Shown here: in pieces, positions 54,205 through 64,000 of the stretch
Numbering within the stretch: position 1 is the first letter of the stretch
How the letters are laid out: the number at the start of each line of letters is the position of its first letter
NCBI RefSeq assembly: GCF_051622035.1
Contig: NC_135364.1
Location: forward strand, 25,660,501 to 25,724,500
From: Arctopsyche grandis
Lineage: Eukaryota; Arthropoda; Insecta; Trichoptera; Hydropsychidae
DNA: 64,000 nt
Direction: 5' to 3'
The notes under the pieces: model-generated
What the model saw: only the letters and a program-made list of their open reading frames with translations
Database searches by the model: none
Told to the model about the DNA's origin: nothing
Position numbers and translations under genes: made by a program

Positions 54205-54510
54205 GCCTGGCAAATAAAAATAAGCCCCTCTCTAAAATAGCTCACACGAAAGATTCGGTTTTCGCCCGGCAAATCAAACGTCAAATGGGTTGCCAGTAAC
54301 AAAAATATATACCGACCCTAACAACCTAATCTTAAATTAATAGGGCCAACCCTAACTTAACCTAACCTAACCTAACCCTTAAATAAATAAGATATTACGA
54401 TTACGTTTGATGTTTGATTTGCTGGATGAAAGCCGATTCTGTCGTGTGAGCTATTTTAAAAATGTTAATTTGACATTAAATGTTAAATTAAAATTAAATG
54501 CCAAAAATAT
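54205..54510. mobile_element. TIR element with telomere-like loop, copy 3
   Basis: Left arm CTCTCTAAAATAGCTCACAC..AATGGGTTGCCAGTAAC. The right arm is inverted (GTTTGATTTGCTGG..GTGTGAGCTATTTTA). The loop carries AACCTAACCTAACCTAACCC, the TTAGG complement, at 54360. Confidence 0.65.
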
Positions 54511-55329
54511 TATATAAAATATTAATAGACTATAATTTGAAAACGCACTATCACTATTGACGTTTTTTTTCCTCACGCGGTTTTTTTAACATTTGAATTG
54601 AATTTAATTTGGCTTCAATATTTTTTTAATATATGTATAACAGGCTTAAAGCTGAGTTTTAGGGCTATTATCATCTGAATGCGCTTTTGTGTATTATATT
54701 AATGTGGTCTAACAAATCTATATGTACATATGTACCACCTAAATGAGTCTGCCTCTCAAACATGTCATAAATCACTGGCTCTGAACCCTGCTTCACTTTA
54801 TATAATACATATGTACATGTACATTTATTATTTACTATGTACATATGTATAATATATGTGCTCACGGATTATTAATCTACGTATGCTAAAGAAAATGTAT
54901 TTATGACTGGGCTTGAATAGAAATTTCGTTATACAAAATTCTGTACAGCGAAAATTGACTTCGGAAAATTGACGTTCGGATTTAAAAATAATTTTTTTAT
55001 ATACATATGGTAGATGTGAATTTTGTGAATTTAATAAAAGTGAATGAAGCAACCCACTGAGACCCATAATCAACAGTAATAATGATAAAAACGACAAATT
55101 ATACACGACAAGTTGGCGTTACGTTATCCAGATGTCAAAATTAATATAAACATGGCATACCTTAGCTGGCAGCAGTTAGTTTAATACGGGAATGAGTCAA
55201 ATTTCGATGAGTTTATGCATTTTATTTTTTAACCTACTTTACAGGTGTGGACGATGTCATATTTTTTTATAAAGAAATACCAAAAAAAGTTTTAAATATA
55301 TATTTAAATAGTGTTGTATATTATTTTGA

Positions 55330-55560
55330 TTTTTAAATGCTTTTTATTATTACTAAATTATGTTCACAATACATATTATATGTATTTTAATAGCTTCTGA
55401 TCTACCGATCAGTTTCTATTTTACAATTTTAATTTAATTTTGCTAGTAATCATAGTATTATATTATTCTAATGTTAATGTACAGCATAATAGGAAAAAGA
55501 GCTCAAAAACCTATTTGCAATTCTTATAATACATCTAATACATAATACTAACTAAATATA
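55330..55560 (+). repeat. Dispersed repeat, copy of 21740-21955
   Basis: CTGATCTACCGATCAG, ATTCTAATGTTAATGTACAG and GGAAAAAGAGCTC match the 21.8-kb copy in reverse. Confidence 0.65.
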
Positions 55561-56055
55561 ATAAAGTCGACGATCTATATAGTGTTGTATATGAGAGTAT
55601 ACATTCGTATTAGTTTCAGCAGGAAGTGCTAAGTTTTTAACTTTTCCATTTAAAGCTTCGTATAGTATGTATTTTAATGTGATTTTAAATGTATATGTAC
55701 GTAATTCCAAACAAAGAAAACTAATTGGATTAAATTTATTTGCGAAATTGTGTATCCTTTATGTGCTCTTCGATGTGTGTTATTTAGGTTAATTACATGG
55801 ATACTCGTTGGGAAAACAAATTTTTGTATCAGTATTTTCTTTGATAAAATGTGACGTTTATTTGAATATATAAAAATGAAAGCACAATAAATTTAGAGTA
55901 ACTATCTGGGTATTGTACCCACGTAGTTTTGCATAATAGATTCAACTCTTATAATTACTATTTGACATTCAACATCAGTATATTACGGTCGTATTATCAT
56001 TGTCTAGTATATTCTATTACTAAATTTTGTTTATTATATTGAATTCAATGTTATA
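55561..56055. other. Unassigned AT-rich sequence
   Basis: No repeat or coding signal recognised. Confidence 0.3.
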
Positions 56056-56059
56056 CAAA

Positions 56060-56540
56060 CAAAACATTTATGACGGTTAGATCAATTAGGAAAAACTACA
56101 TTGTATAAGAATGCAATTATCAAATATTTATTTATTTATATTTGAGTCTGACCACCTATGAAATAAGATCACTCAGATGTATAAATATTCCACATTTCTA
56201 ATTATTTTTAGTAAATTTTAATCTTGTTTATTTCAGATATTCAGATCACACGAAAAAATACTCCAATAAAACTCTCAAATGAGGCCCTTAAACCTGCGTA
56301 AATAAATCTTATAAAATCACAGCTGCATTATGCACAAATATTCGTCTAAAAAGATCTCAAATTTTTCGAATACATATGTATATGTAAGTATGACAATAAA
56401 GTCAATCAATTTTTACAAGGTTTTTAATAGTTTAACTTCGCCAATCAGTCGAAGGGATTTCAATTGTTTTCGCTGGTTCGATGGTGAAATATAATTGTAA
56501 TAAACACGTTTAAGAACCCAAAAATTAATTTAAAGCACAT
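56060..56540 (+). repeat. Dispersed repeat, copy of 30140-30900
   Basis: Closely matches 30145-30490, then jumps to the TTTTTAATAGTTTAACTTCG segment equivalent to ~30745. The intervening part is missing here. Confidence 0.65.
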
Positions 56541-56559
56541 ATACACCATGAATCCTGTA

Positions 56560-58870
56560 TATATGTTTATTGAAACTAATATTTTTAATAGAAATTCAGT
56601 TATTTCAATTGAAATATATTTAACAAAACGTAAAATAAATCGTCGTTTTGCAAAGTATAACAATACAAATCCCAACACAGACAAAACAAAGATAAAACTT
56701 CATGACTGCGGGGAAAATTTTCATCGGATTTCATCTCAGCTTGTTCCACTTCCATGCATCGGACGATTCGTAAAATGTTGTATATGAAATTAAATAAGAA
56801 AAGCCGCCTGTCTCTGTTTGCTGTTCACTCGGAGGCAAACAAATATCTCGGGTATATTTTACGAGGCGTTTCGCATATTTTCAGCCTCTTTTATCTATGT
56901 ACTACCGCAAACCGTTCGCTGGCGAGCTTTTCCTCTCGCGAATTTTCCGACCAGCCACCGAGAGCGCCATTTTCCCGTGGTCACCGCTCTAGAAACCGAG
57001 AATAGATTTGATGAGAGCTTTTTCGCGAAGCCATAAAACTTCGTCGGACATATACGGAGCAATAAAACATCAGTGTAAACGTTTCGCATAAAACAATGCG
57101 CAATTATTACCAAAACGCTCTCCCGTGCTGAATAATTGTAGCAAAAAAATAAAAGTGAATAGAGACAGAGCTGCTCCGTTGAACTTTTCTCATAAATATT
57201 ATCCGGAAACTTTCCGAAAATATAATATTTCAGAATTGTGCGTAGAGCAGCACCTGTCCTATGTATTTTATCATCCCTCAGTGGAATTGCCGTAAACATC
57301 GCAAACAACTTTCGTTGTTCGAGTGAACTCCTCGAGTAGGTATTATATAATATAATAGTAAACTAATTCGTTTATTACTGAAATTTGTCTAATTCTCTAT
57401 ACATTTATTTTGTTGTATATGAGTTTTGATAATATTCTCGGATGTTTGCGAGAGTAAACGTGACGAAAAAGATACTATTAAATCCGGATATGAAAGCCGG
57501 GGCAAATCTTCAAAGAGGAAATTGCTTTTTATTACAGATAATCTCAAGTGTTGAGTGCTTTCGTTTATTGAATTTCATTTTTGTTTTGATGGCTTCAACT
57601 TTTATTTGAAAATATGTACATATATTATGACGTGTCTATTTATATTTTTTTATGTCGTATATAAAATTGTGTTTTAAAAATCGTCAATTTATATGCTCGT
57701 TATCACATGCTTCAAACCATGTAAAATTATAAAAGCATATTTTTTATGTTTATCTTCATAATAAATGAAATATATTATACGAAAATAACTCTGGACGAAA
57801 GAAAAATTGATGAAATTTCAATAACTGAGCTATTTGCCTGAAGGGAAAAACGAATTGATCTAATTTAGCTAGATAAAGTACCCAGCACAGGTTCAGTTAA
57901 AATTAAACTTTGACAAATTGCTAAATAAATTGGAGTTCTAATGAAGGTAAATCGTATTATGAGAGTTAGATATTGTTGATCTTAAAATGTATATCTAAAT
58001 CTAAATCTGCCTAATAATATATATAAATATGTACCTTTTATAAAGATTGCTTCAAGAAAAGTAGCATTGGTTCTGAAATAAGTAGAATAGATCTGGAGAA
58101 GATGTAGCCTCATCTTCATTGATATATTCACCTTTTTTAAACAATATAAGAGCAAACTTATACAATTTAACAATCAAAATCATCATCACATCTGGAATTT
58201 TCTCTAACACGTTTCAATTTTGTTTAATTCTGAGCAACACTCATCCATTGGACCTCTATCCACCCATATTTTTTTCTCGTTTTTTTCATCCATTTAACTT
58301 GTAGCCTTTTTTCTCCTCTCGCACTCTCTTGGGTAGCATTCGAGGACTTTCTCCTAGTCCAAGCTTTTATTTTCATTTTCACTTGAATATTTTCACGCCT
58401 TCTTCTATATAAGATACTCAACTGTTTCAACATACATACAACGTTCTACTATTCTATAAATGCATTCTGCTTTATTGTATTTTGGACTGCAAAACAAATC
58501 GTAAATTATGTACCGGAGATCTGGGCTATTTCACTAGACTATGTATAGTGTTTGTACATTACTATAAAACGTGTGAGTAGCACACATGGGTCGACCAAAT
58601 GATGTGAATAACATCCACAATAATACTATAGTCACATATTAACCTTAGGAAGTACGAATTTGCACTAGGCAAAATGAGGTTTTCAACTAGTACTCATGGG
58701 AATGCGAGAAAAGGGTCACAAACGAGATAAACGAGACTTGTTCAGTACGTGAAAGAACTATAGTCGCGTTTGAAAAGGATTTTGTCCAGCGACTGTATGT
58801 AATTTATAAACCATTCCATAGCATTAAATTAGACTCACTACATATATTTTTATTACATTACATATGTACG
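56560..58870. other. Unique-looking sequence without supported genes
   Basis: The GC-richer 56780-57320 part gives overlapping ORFs on both strands (up to 137 codons), none with motifs or signals. No transposon landmarks. It is candidate upstream or regulatory DNA of the four-TM gene. Confidence 0.35.
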
Positions 58871-58878
58871 TATGAAAA

Positions 58879-59973
58879 CTCGTGTCACTGCGAGAGGGAT
58901 ACTATTCGATGATCGCAATACGAAATAAGATAGCGAGACAAGTTTTGTCGACGATATGGGTTCTGCTACAAGAGGAGCAAATTGAATTGGGTTTGAATTA
59001 AGTTTCATTCACAGCAGTTGTGACTGGAACGATTCGACATTTACATAATCTATATATGTATATGTACATGTTTTCGAGTTGGTATAAAACTGACATGGAG
59101 CGATTCAAGAATACTCGAAATATATTGTTTATGTTTGTACTTCACGATCTGCGTATTACAATACTGGCTGTATAAATGTACATAACAACACAATATTAAA
59201 GCCGTAGATTATATACATGTATATTTTTTATTACATATTTATTTATTTTTTACAATTTCGCCATAGTGACATTACAGATTAGCTCCAGGTCGTCACTATG
59301 TCTTATTCATTACAAGACATTGAAAACTCATAATTAACGAGACATCTAAATACACAATTATTACATACATACACATGTAAATCGAAACAATACCTGACAT
59401 CTATTGTCAGATATTACAAACATCGTATAAATACGATTAATAACATTTTTCATGTAACAATACGAATTTTTAAATTCGATAAACAACCACAGAGAAATCC
59501 ATGGTGAGAAATCTGGCGAAACCTGAGATAAAACAATAACATAAGGTTTGCAACAGAAAATTGGGAAGGAAAAGCTAATTTTACAGGAATCGTTTCAATG
59601 AAAATCAGAAAAATTGACAAATTCTGATAAGAAACGATTGACCTCGACAAACCAAGGTCTCGCCAACAACGATACTCTTAGTGGGAATCGAACCCGTGAC
59701 ATCAAGCATGAAATAATTCAATACTCACCACTAGATCACGCTGCTGGTTATATGTACATGTATGTGCCATGGGTATAATTTTTAAGATTTAACAAATTCG
59801 AGATGCTAATAACTCGAATTTGTGAGAAACTGAGGGGGGAGGATACCAATTTATTATATCTGTCATAATAATTATGCTAGAAAAATTGGAAAAATTTATC
59901 ACGAGACGGTCGATCTGTGTTTTAGTAACAACAAGATCTCGCCAACAGCGTATATGGGTCGGATATGAACCCA
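58879..59973 (-). repeat. 1.1-kb inverted duplication, right copy
   Basis: Reverse complement of 49914-51006. Contains a type B SINE (59225-59755) and the single-copy-like segment (58885-59210). Confidence 0.85.
59225..59755 (-). mobile_element. tRNA-derived SINE, hairpin type B, in the right inverted copy
   Basis: Antisense. Tail hairpin GCCATAGTGAC / GTCACTATG at 59262-59301, B box GGTTCGATTCC at ~59690, head CCAGCAGCGTGATCTAGTGG ending at 59747. Confidence 0.85.
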
Positions 59974-60044
59974 TGACCTCTCTACTGGTATGAAAAAGCT
60001 CTATCAGTGCACTTAACTGTTAAACAATTAAATATAGACTACAT

Positions 60045-60480
60045 ATTAGCCAGCAGCATAGCTCGGACGTTAAGCTTCTGCTTACCGTCAAGAAGGTGCC
60101 GGGTTCTATCCCTGAATGAAAATGAAAATGAGTATGCTGTTGGTCAGACCTGGATTTGTGACTCCAGGTTGATCGTTTCCTATCAGAGTTTGCCAATTTT
60201 CTCTGATTTCATTGTTGAAACGGTTCCCGGAAAAAAAATTGGCTAAAAATCCTTCCTACCTACTATGTCACCACTATTTGAAATTTGATGGATGTACAAT
60301 AAAAATTTATGTACAATTCATAGATGTCTCGTTAATTTGCGAGTTTTTTCAGTGTCTCGCAATTTAACGACTTATAATAAAAAAAATGCTGCATTTGTAT
60401 TTGTAATTGGCCAGGAAGGCGCATTGGGATTTTCCTGTAAGGCCTTCCTGGTATATATGTAAAATAAAAATAAAATAAAA
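60045..60480 (+). mobile_element. tRNA-derived SINE, hairpin type A, full length
   Basis: Head AGCCAGCAGCATAGCTCGGA, B box GGTTCTATCCC, middle module TGATCGTTTCCTATCAGAGT, CATAGATGTCTCG. Perfect hairpin CCAGGAAGGC (60411-60420) / GCCTTCCTGG (60442-60451) and a TAAAATAAAAATAAAAT tail. Best complete copy of this subfamily. Confidence 0.88.
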
Positions 60481-62570
60481 TAAATAAATATTATTGAATA
60501 AAAAAATCTTCCTTTAAATCATGACGAATCTATTGATTATAAAAAACATACGCATATACAAATTTGATATTTCACTTTTCACAGTAGAGTTGTTGACTGG
60601 CAATTGAATTATTTTAACTTTGTTGAAAAAATATATTTTTCTTATAAAGTACGTCTCAAATTTTTATTTTTTACTTTATCTGTATATAATATAATTCTGA
60701 AATATTGACTGATATTTTTAAGCCTATATTATCAATAATAAGCAAAATAATGTATGTGTATTGGTGTTTCTTCTTTCGGGTATGTATGTACATATAGAAT
60801 AAAAATACATCAAAAATTATATATCAATCCTTAAGGGGTATAGTTATTATTAAATTTATTGGAGATGCTTAAAAACGTTCTCTATTTTTAGACATAAATA
60901 TTCTACATAAAGTTTATTTTTTATGCAAACATTTATTCTCTTAAATATTGTAAGCAGTACATTTCAAAAAATAATGATACCTTGTTAACTCACTTTTGAT
61001 TGGAGGATGCTGGGTAGATCGGTTGATTTCTGTGACTAAATAATAAATAGCTACATATAAGTGTAGACCGTTATGGATTTATAAACTCATTATAATAAAT
61101 TATGTATATTTAAAGTAAGAAGCTTCTTCATATAATATAAATATCTTCAATATTTTCAAAGATTAATACATCTCACTGTTTGTTGAGATTAAAATGAGGA
61201 TTCGACTGATTAAAGCCGGGATAAAAATACTCGAAAAAAGACTGGAAAAATCTATGCGTTTACTATATATGTATATATTACTTCCCGGAGTTTGTTTTTA
61301 TACCATTTCGTTGAACTCTTTCATCTGAATTTTTCGATAATATATCTTTCAAGACAGAGCGAAATATTCTTACAAAAAAAAGCGTAATGATTTATACGAA
61401 TATTTTTATGAATACGCAATAAAAAAACTCTTTGATTTTTCTAGACGGGTAATCTATCGATTTTGCAAGTCTACGAAACGGCTTTCGGATCAATTGAAAA
61501 GCTCTAACGGTGTTTTGCAACTGTACAAAGACACAACGCAAACATTTTCCTAGAAATAGCCTTGCTATTAAACGGTACAAGTTTGAGTTTCCACACTAAT
61601 AATCCCCACATATGTATGTTAGGAGATCGCCGTTGACTTTTTTTAGTGCTTAATACTTTTATCCTTATAGGCTTGACTATAATATTTTAATATTTTATAC
61701 ATAATACACACACACTCCTCAATAAAAGAAAAAATACATCAAAAGTGAACTTAAAACGAAAAATAAATGATTTTTTTTGGAATATGAGTACCACTTTAAT
61801 GTTCGTCTGATCATTCTAATCGCTGAGCGAAGTATATTACAATACCTGCCACTAAATTACTTATACATTTTTGTATATGTGTACGTTTATCTTTGATCGT
61901 GGGATCACGCTATTAATAAAGATAACGTATCATACATAGTATACCATGAAAATTCTATATATATATATGTAATTATGTGGATTCGTTCCTATCAATGGAA
62001 AATTTATTACGAATGCAGCATGTGGTTCGTTCCTCGTTTGAAATACATTTATTTCTATTTATCTACGTTGCAACGAATGCTGGAGACCATTGTGCAAGAT
62101 AAGCGTAAAAGAAAATGAGGAAAATACGCCAAGTACGTCGTAAAAGACGTGTGCGGTGATGTTTGATGAAAAGCTCCAGCTGAAATTCTATTGACGTTAA
62201 AAATAATCCAACAGTCTATTTATGGACATAAATATTAATAAAAGCTTTTGGTATGTTCATAATATAGCTACTGGTACATTTACTATTATCTATTTTATAA
62301 TCTTTTTATACATTCATAGTACATATGTAGCCACAGTGTAGTTCACTGTAGAGCACTGCTACTCAAACTTTTTCAGCTGGCGGACCAGTATATATTTTTC
62401 AGTAATTCTCACGGCCCAGCATCTTTTTTCAAAATTAAAAGGTTATGTCATCTGATGGATGATGAATTATTTTATTTAGTTACTAGAGAAATTTATAAAA
62501 TACTATATATTTAAAAAATCTAAATTGATAAATAGTTGATTGAAAACTTGTAAACAAATAAAAATAAAAT
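60481..62570. other. Unassigned AT-rich sequence
   Basis: No convincing ORF, RNA gene or element. Slightly GC-richer at 61400-61560 and 62040-62180. Confidence 0.3.
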
Positions 62571-62574
62571 AAAT

Positions 62575-62730
62575 ATGTAATATTTGGCACTAGAGTTCTT
62601 GTTAGTATGATAGTTATCGTTAGTATGATGGATTCTTCGGCTGTTGATGTACCAGATGTTCCGTTATAGAGATTTTAGTGACTTTTGGGCGAGGGCTTTG
62701 AGACCAATAATCACCGAACCCTAATATATA
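62575..62730 (+). repeat. Dispersed block, copy of 17270-17420
   Basis: GTTAGTATGATAGTTATCGT, TGTTCCGTTATAGAGATTTT and AATCACCGAACC are shared. Confidence 0.65.
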
Positions 62731-62914
62731 CATATATGTTAGATACAATACAATAATACAATGAATACTAGAATTTCTTTTAATACATTGCAAATTCATA
62801 CAAACATCATCCACAGTGACATCTATAGAGAAATTTTTGCAGCATTTTATTATAGAAATTGGTGAACCTGAAGACGCTAAATAACTTGAGATTTTCAATA
62901 GAGATTGGAAATGA

Positions 62915-63095
62915 AATTCCAATTTACAGGAACTGTTCCACTGAAAATTAGAAAAATTAACAAACTTTGATAGGAAACGATTAATCTGGAGTCACATATC
63001 CAAGATCTGGCCAGCAGCAACCGGGGGGAATGAACCTGTGACAACTTTGTTCGAAAGCATTGTATGCTAACCTATGCTAATCTATGCTGCTGGTT
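62915..63095 (-). mobile_element. tRNA-derived SINE, head and middle
   Basis: Antisense. Module TCCTATCAAAGTTTGTTAAT, B-box-like CAGGTTCATTCCCCC, head AACCAGCAGCATAG at 63096. No tail. Confidence 0.7.
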
Positions 63096-63099
63096 AAAA

Positions 63100-63530
63100 T
63101 TGTACTCAATTTTTTGGAAATGTTAGTACGCATGTGTGTCGATTTGGGGTAATTAATTTCATGGCAACTACATCTGATAAAGAATAGAAACATATGTAAT
63201 AAAATAAAATTCAATATGATAATGCAGCGTGGACGTGTAGAGGGGTATCTGAGATCGAAGTGAAAGACGCAGCAGTAGTTAGTCCTTGATCCGTAGGCCT
63301 GCCAGCTCCGAATGAAGCACGGACCGAACCCGCCGAATATTTATACCTATTTGGTACTTTCCGTACACAGATCATTGGTCGATGGGTCGCGAGACCTACA
63401 TATATTGCTCGTTTATTCGCCAAGGTCTTTTTGGCGCGAACGCGAGATCAGTAAACCAGTGGTCGACGAGCAGCAACCTAATCTCTAAATTAGATGACTG
63501 AATCTACATATATGTATGTATATATAAAAT
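63100..63530. other. GC-richer block with candidate promoter, no ORF
   Basis: 63230-63470 contrasts in composition with the flanks and contains the - strand TATA candidate. No repeat match noticed. Confidence 0.35.
63338..63345 (-). promoter_or_regulatory. Candidate TATA box in a GC-rich block
   Basis: TATAAATA on the - strand lies in a relatively GC-rich 63230-63470 block. About 30 bp downstream is TTCATTC, which could act as an initiator. No coding exon follows directly. It could be the distal promoter of the four-TM gene, whose first coding exon lies 10.7 kb downstream and seems to follow a non-coding exon. This is inference only. Confidence 0.3.
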
Positions 63531-63532
63531 TG

Positions 63533-63612
63533 TTTGTCTGTTTGTCTGTTTGTCTGTTTGTCTGTTTGTCTGTTTGTCTGTTTGTCTGTTTGTCTGTTTG
63601 TCTGTCTGTCTA
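63533..63612 (+). repeat. 8-bp tandem repeat TGTTTGTC (about nine units)
   Basis: Perfect units followed by TGTCTGTCTATCTC, then CCACTCAACCGATTACGATG. This arrangement is often seen at the ends of arthropod Helitron-like elements. Confidence 0.85.
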
Positions 63613-64000
63613 TCTCATATAGGCTCCTAAACCACTCAACCGATTACGATGGAACTTTCAGAATTTCTTGTATGCATACTGGGAAGCTTACTGTGAAAAA
63701 AAAAGTCTTAATAATAGTATTCGTAATTACCATTTTACCGACTCGAAAGTTTGAAGCGCCATTGTGTAGTCAAAGAAATGTGTCCGTTGGTAACCACGAT
63801 ACCAGTTGGTTTATGACGAAACGGCTTAGAAGAAACGTTAGTTGAGCTCCAGCCATTACTTGAAACGGGAACGGGAACGGGAATTGCATGCGTTATTGTG
63901 GCATTGCAACGCATGCCGGGTTCAGCTTGTATAACATAAAAGTAATCTGATAATTTGTATACTTGAAATTAATTACACAGACTTTTCATTGATTTCTTAG

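Noticed and set aside
56895..57308. 137-codon - strand ORF
   Set aside because: Overlaps long frames on the opposite strand in a GC-richer patch. No motif or splice support.
63533..63612. CRISPR-like array
   Set aside because: Units are 8 bp without spacers: a simple tandem repeat in a eukaryotic genome.

Overview
The window is AT-rich nuclear DNA from an animal with small introns, TATA/TCAGT-type promoters, chitin-binding cuticle genes and interstitial (TTAGG)n, so it is most likely an insect. A moth, butterfly or caddisfly relative is plausible but not proven from sequence alone. There is no prokaryotic, organellar or viral genome here. Most of the 64 kb is intronic or intergenic DNA filled with mobile-element copies.

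Four protein-coding genes can be supported. (1) A cuticular protein with an RR-2-like chitin-binding domain lies on the + strand at 4713-6527; its first, signal-peptide exon is not visible. (2) A uridine phosphorylase lies on the - strand. It has seven coding exons between 15623 and 9650, and all splice phases agree, giving 371 aa. A candidate alternative first exon at 37192-37161 would give a 339-aa isoform and make the 15.6-37 kb stretch an intron. (3) A secreted glycine-rich protein lies on the + strand at 40064-41619, with three exons, 431 aa, and a TATA box and initiator at 39959-39995. (4) A four-transmembrane protein lies on the - strand, five coding exons from 52675 to 42436, 303 aa. 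Genes 3 and 4 converge, as do genes 1 and 2. Genes 1 and 3 are matrix or cuticle genes, gene 2 is pyrimidine salvage, and gene 4 is of unknown function.

The rest is dominated by repeats. These are tRNA-derived SINEs in at least three subfamilies, two kinds of non-LTR retrotransposon fragment, hAT and piggyBac-like MITEs with intact target duplications, pogo/Tigger-like remnants carrying a decayed HTH, Helitron-like ends, foldback elements, and inverted-repeat elements whose loop holds telomere-like TTAGG runs. A 1.1-kb near-identical inverted duplication (49914-51006 and 58879-59973) brackets the first coding exon of the four-TM gene.

The most striking pattern is at retroposon 3' ends. Several SINE subfamilies and two LINE fragments end in a hairpin whose stem sequence differs completely between families, while the ~20-nt loop is similar (TTGGA...TCTGTAAT). 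Each hairpin is followed by a short A/T-repeat tail. One SINE subfamily shares hairpin, loop and tail with the LINE fragment at 940-1458, which marks that LINE as its likely mobilising partner.
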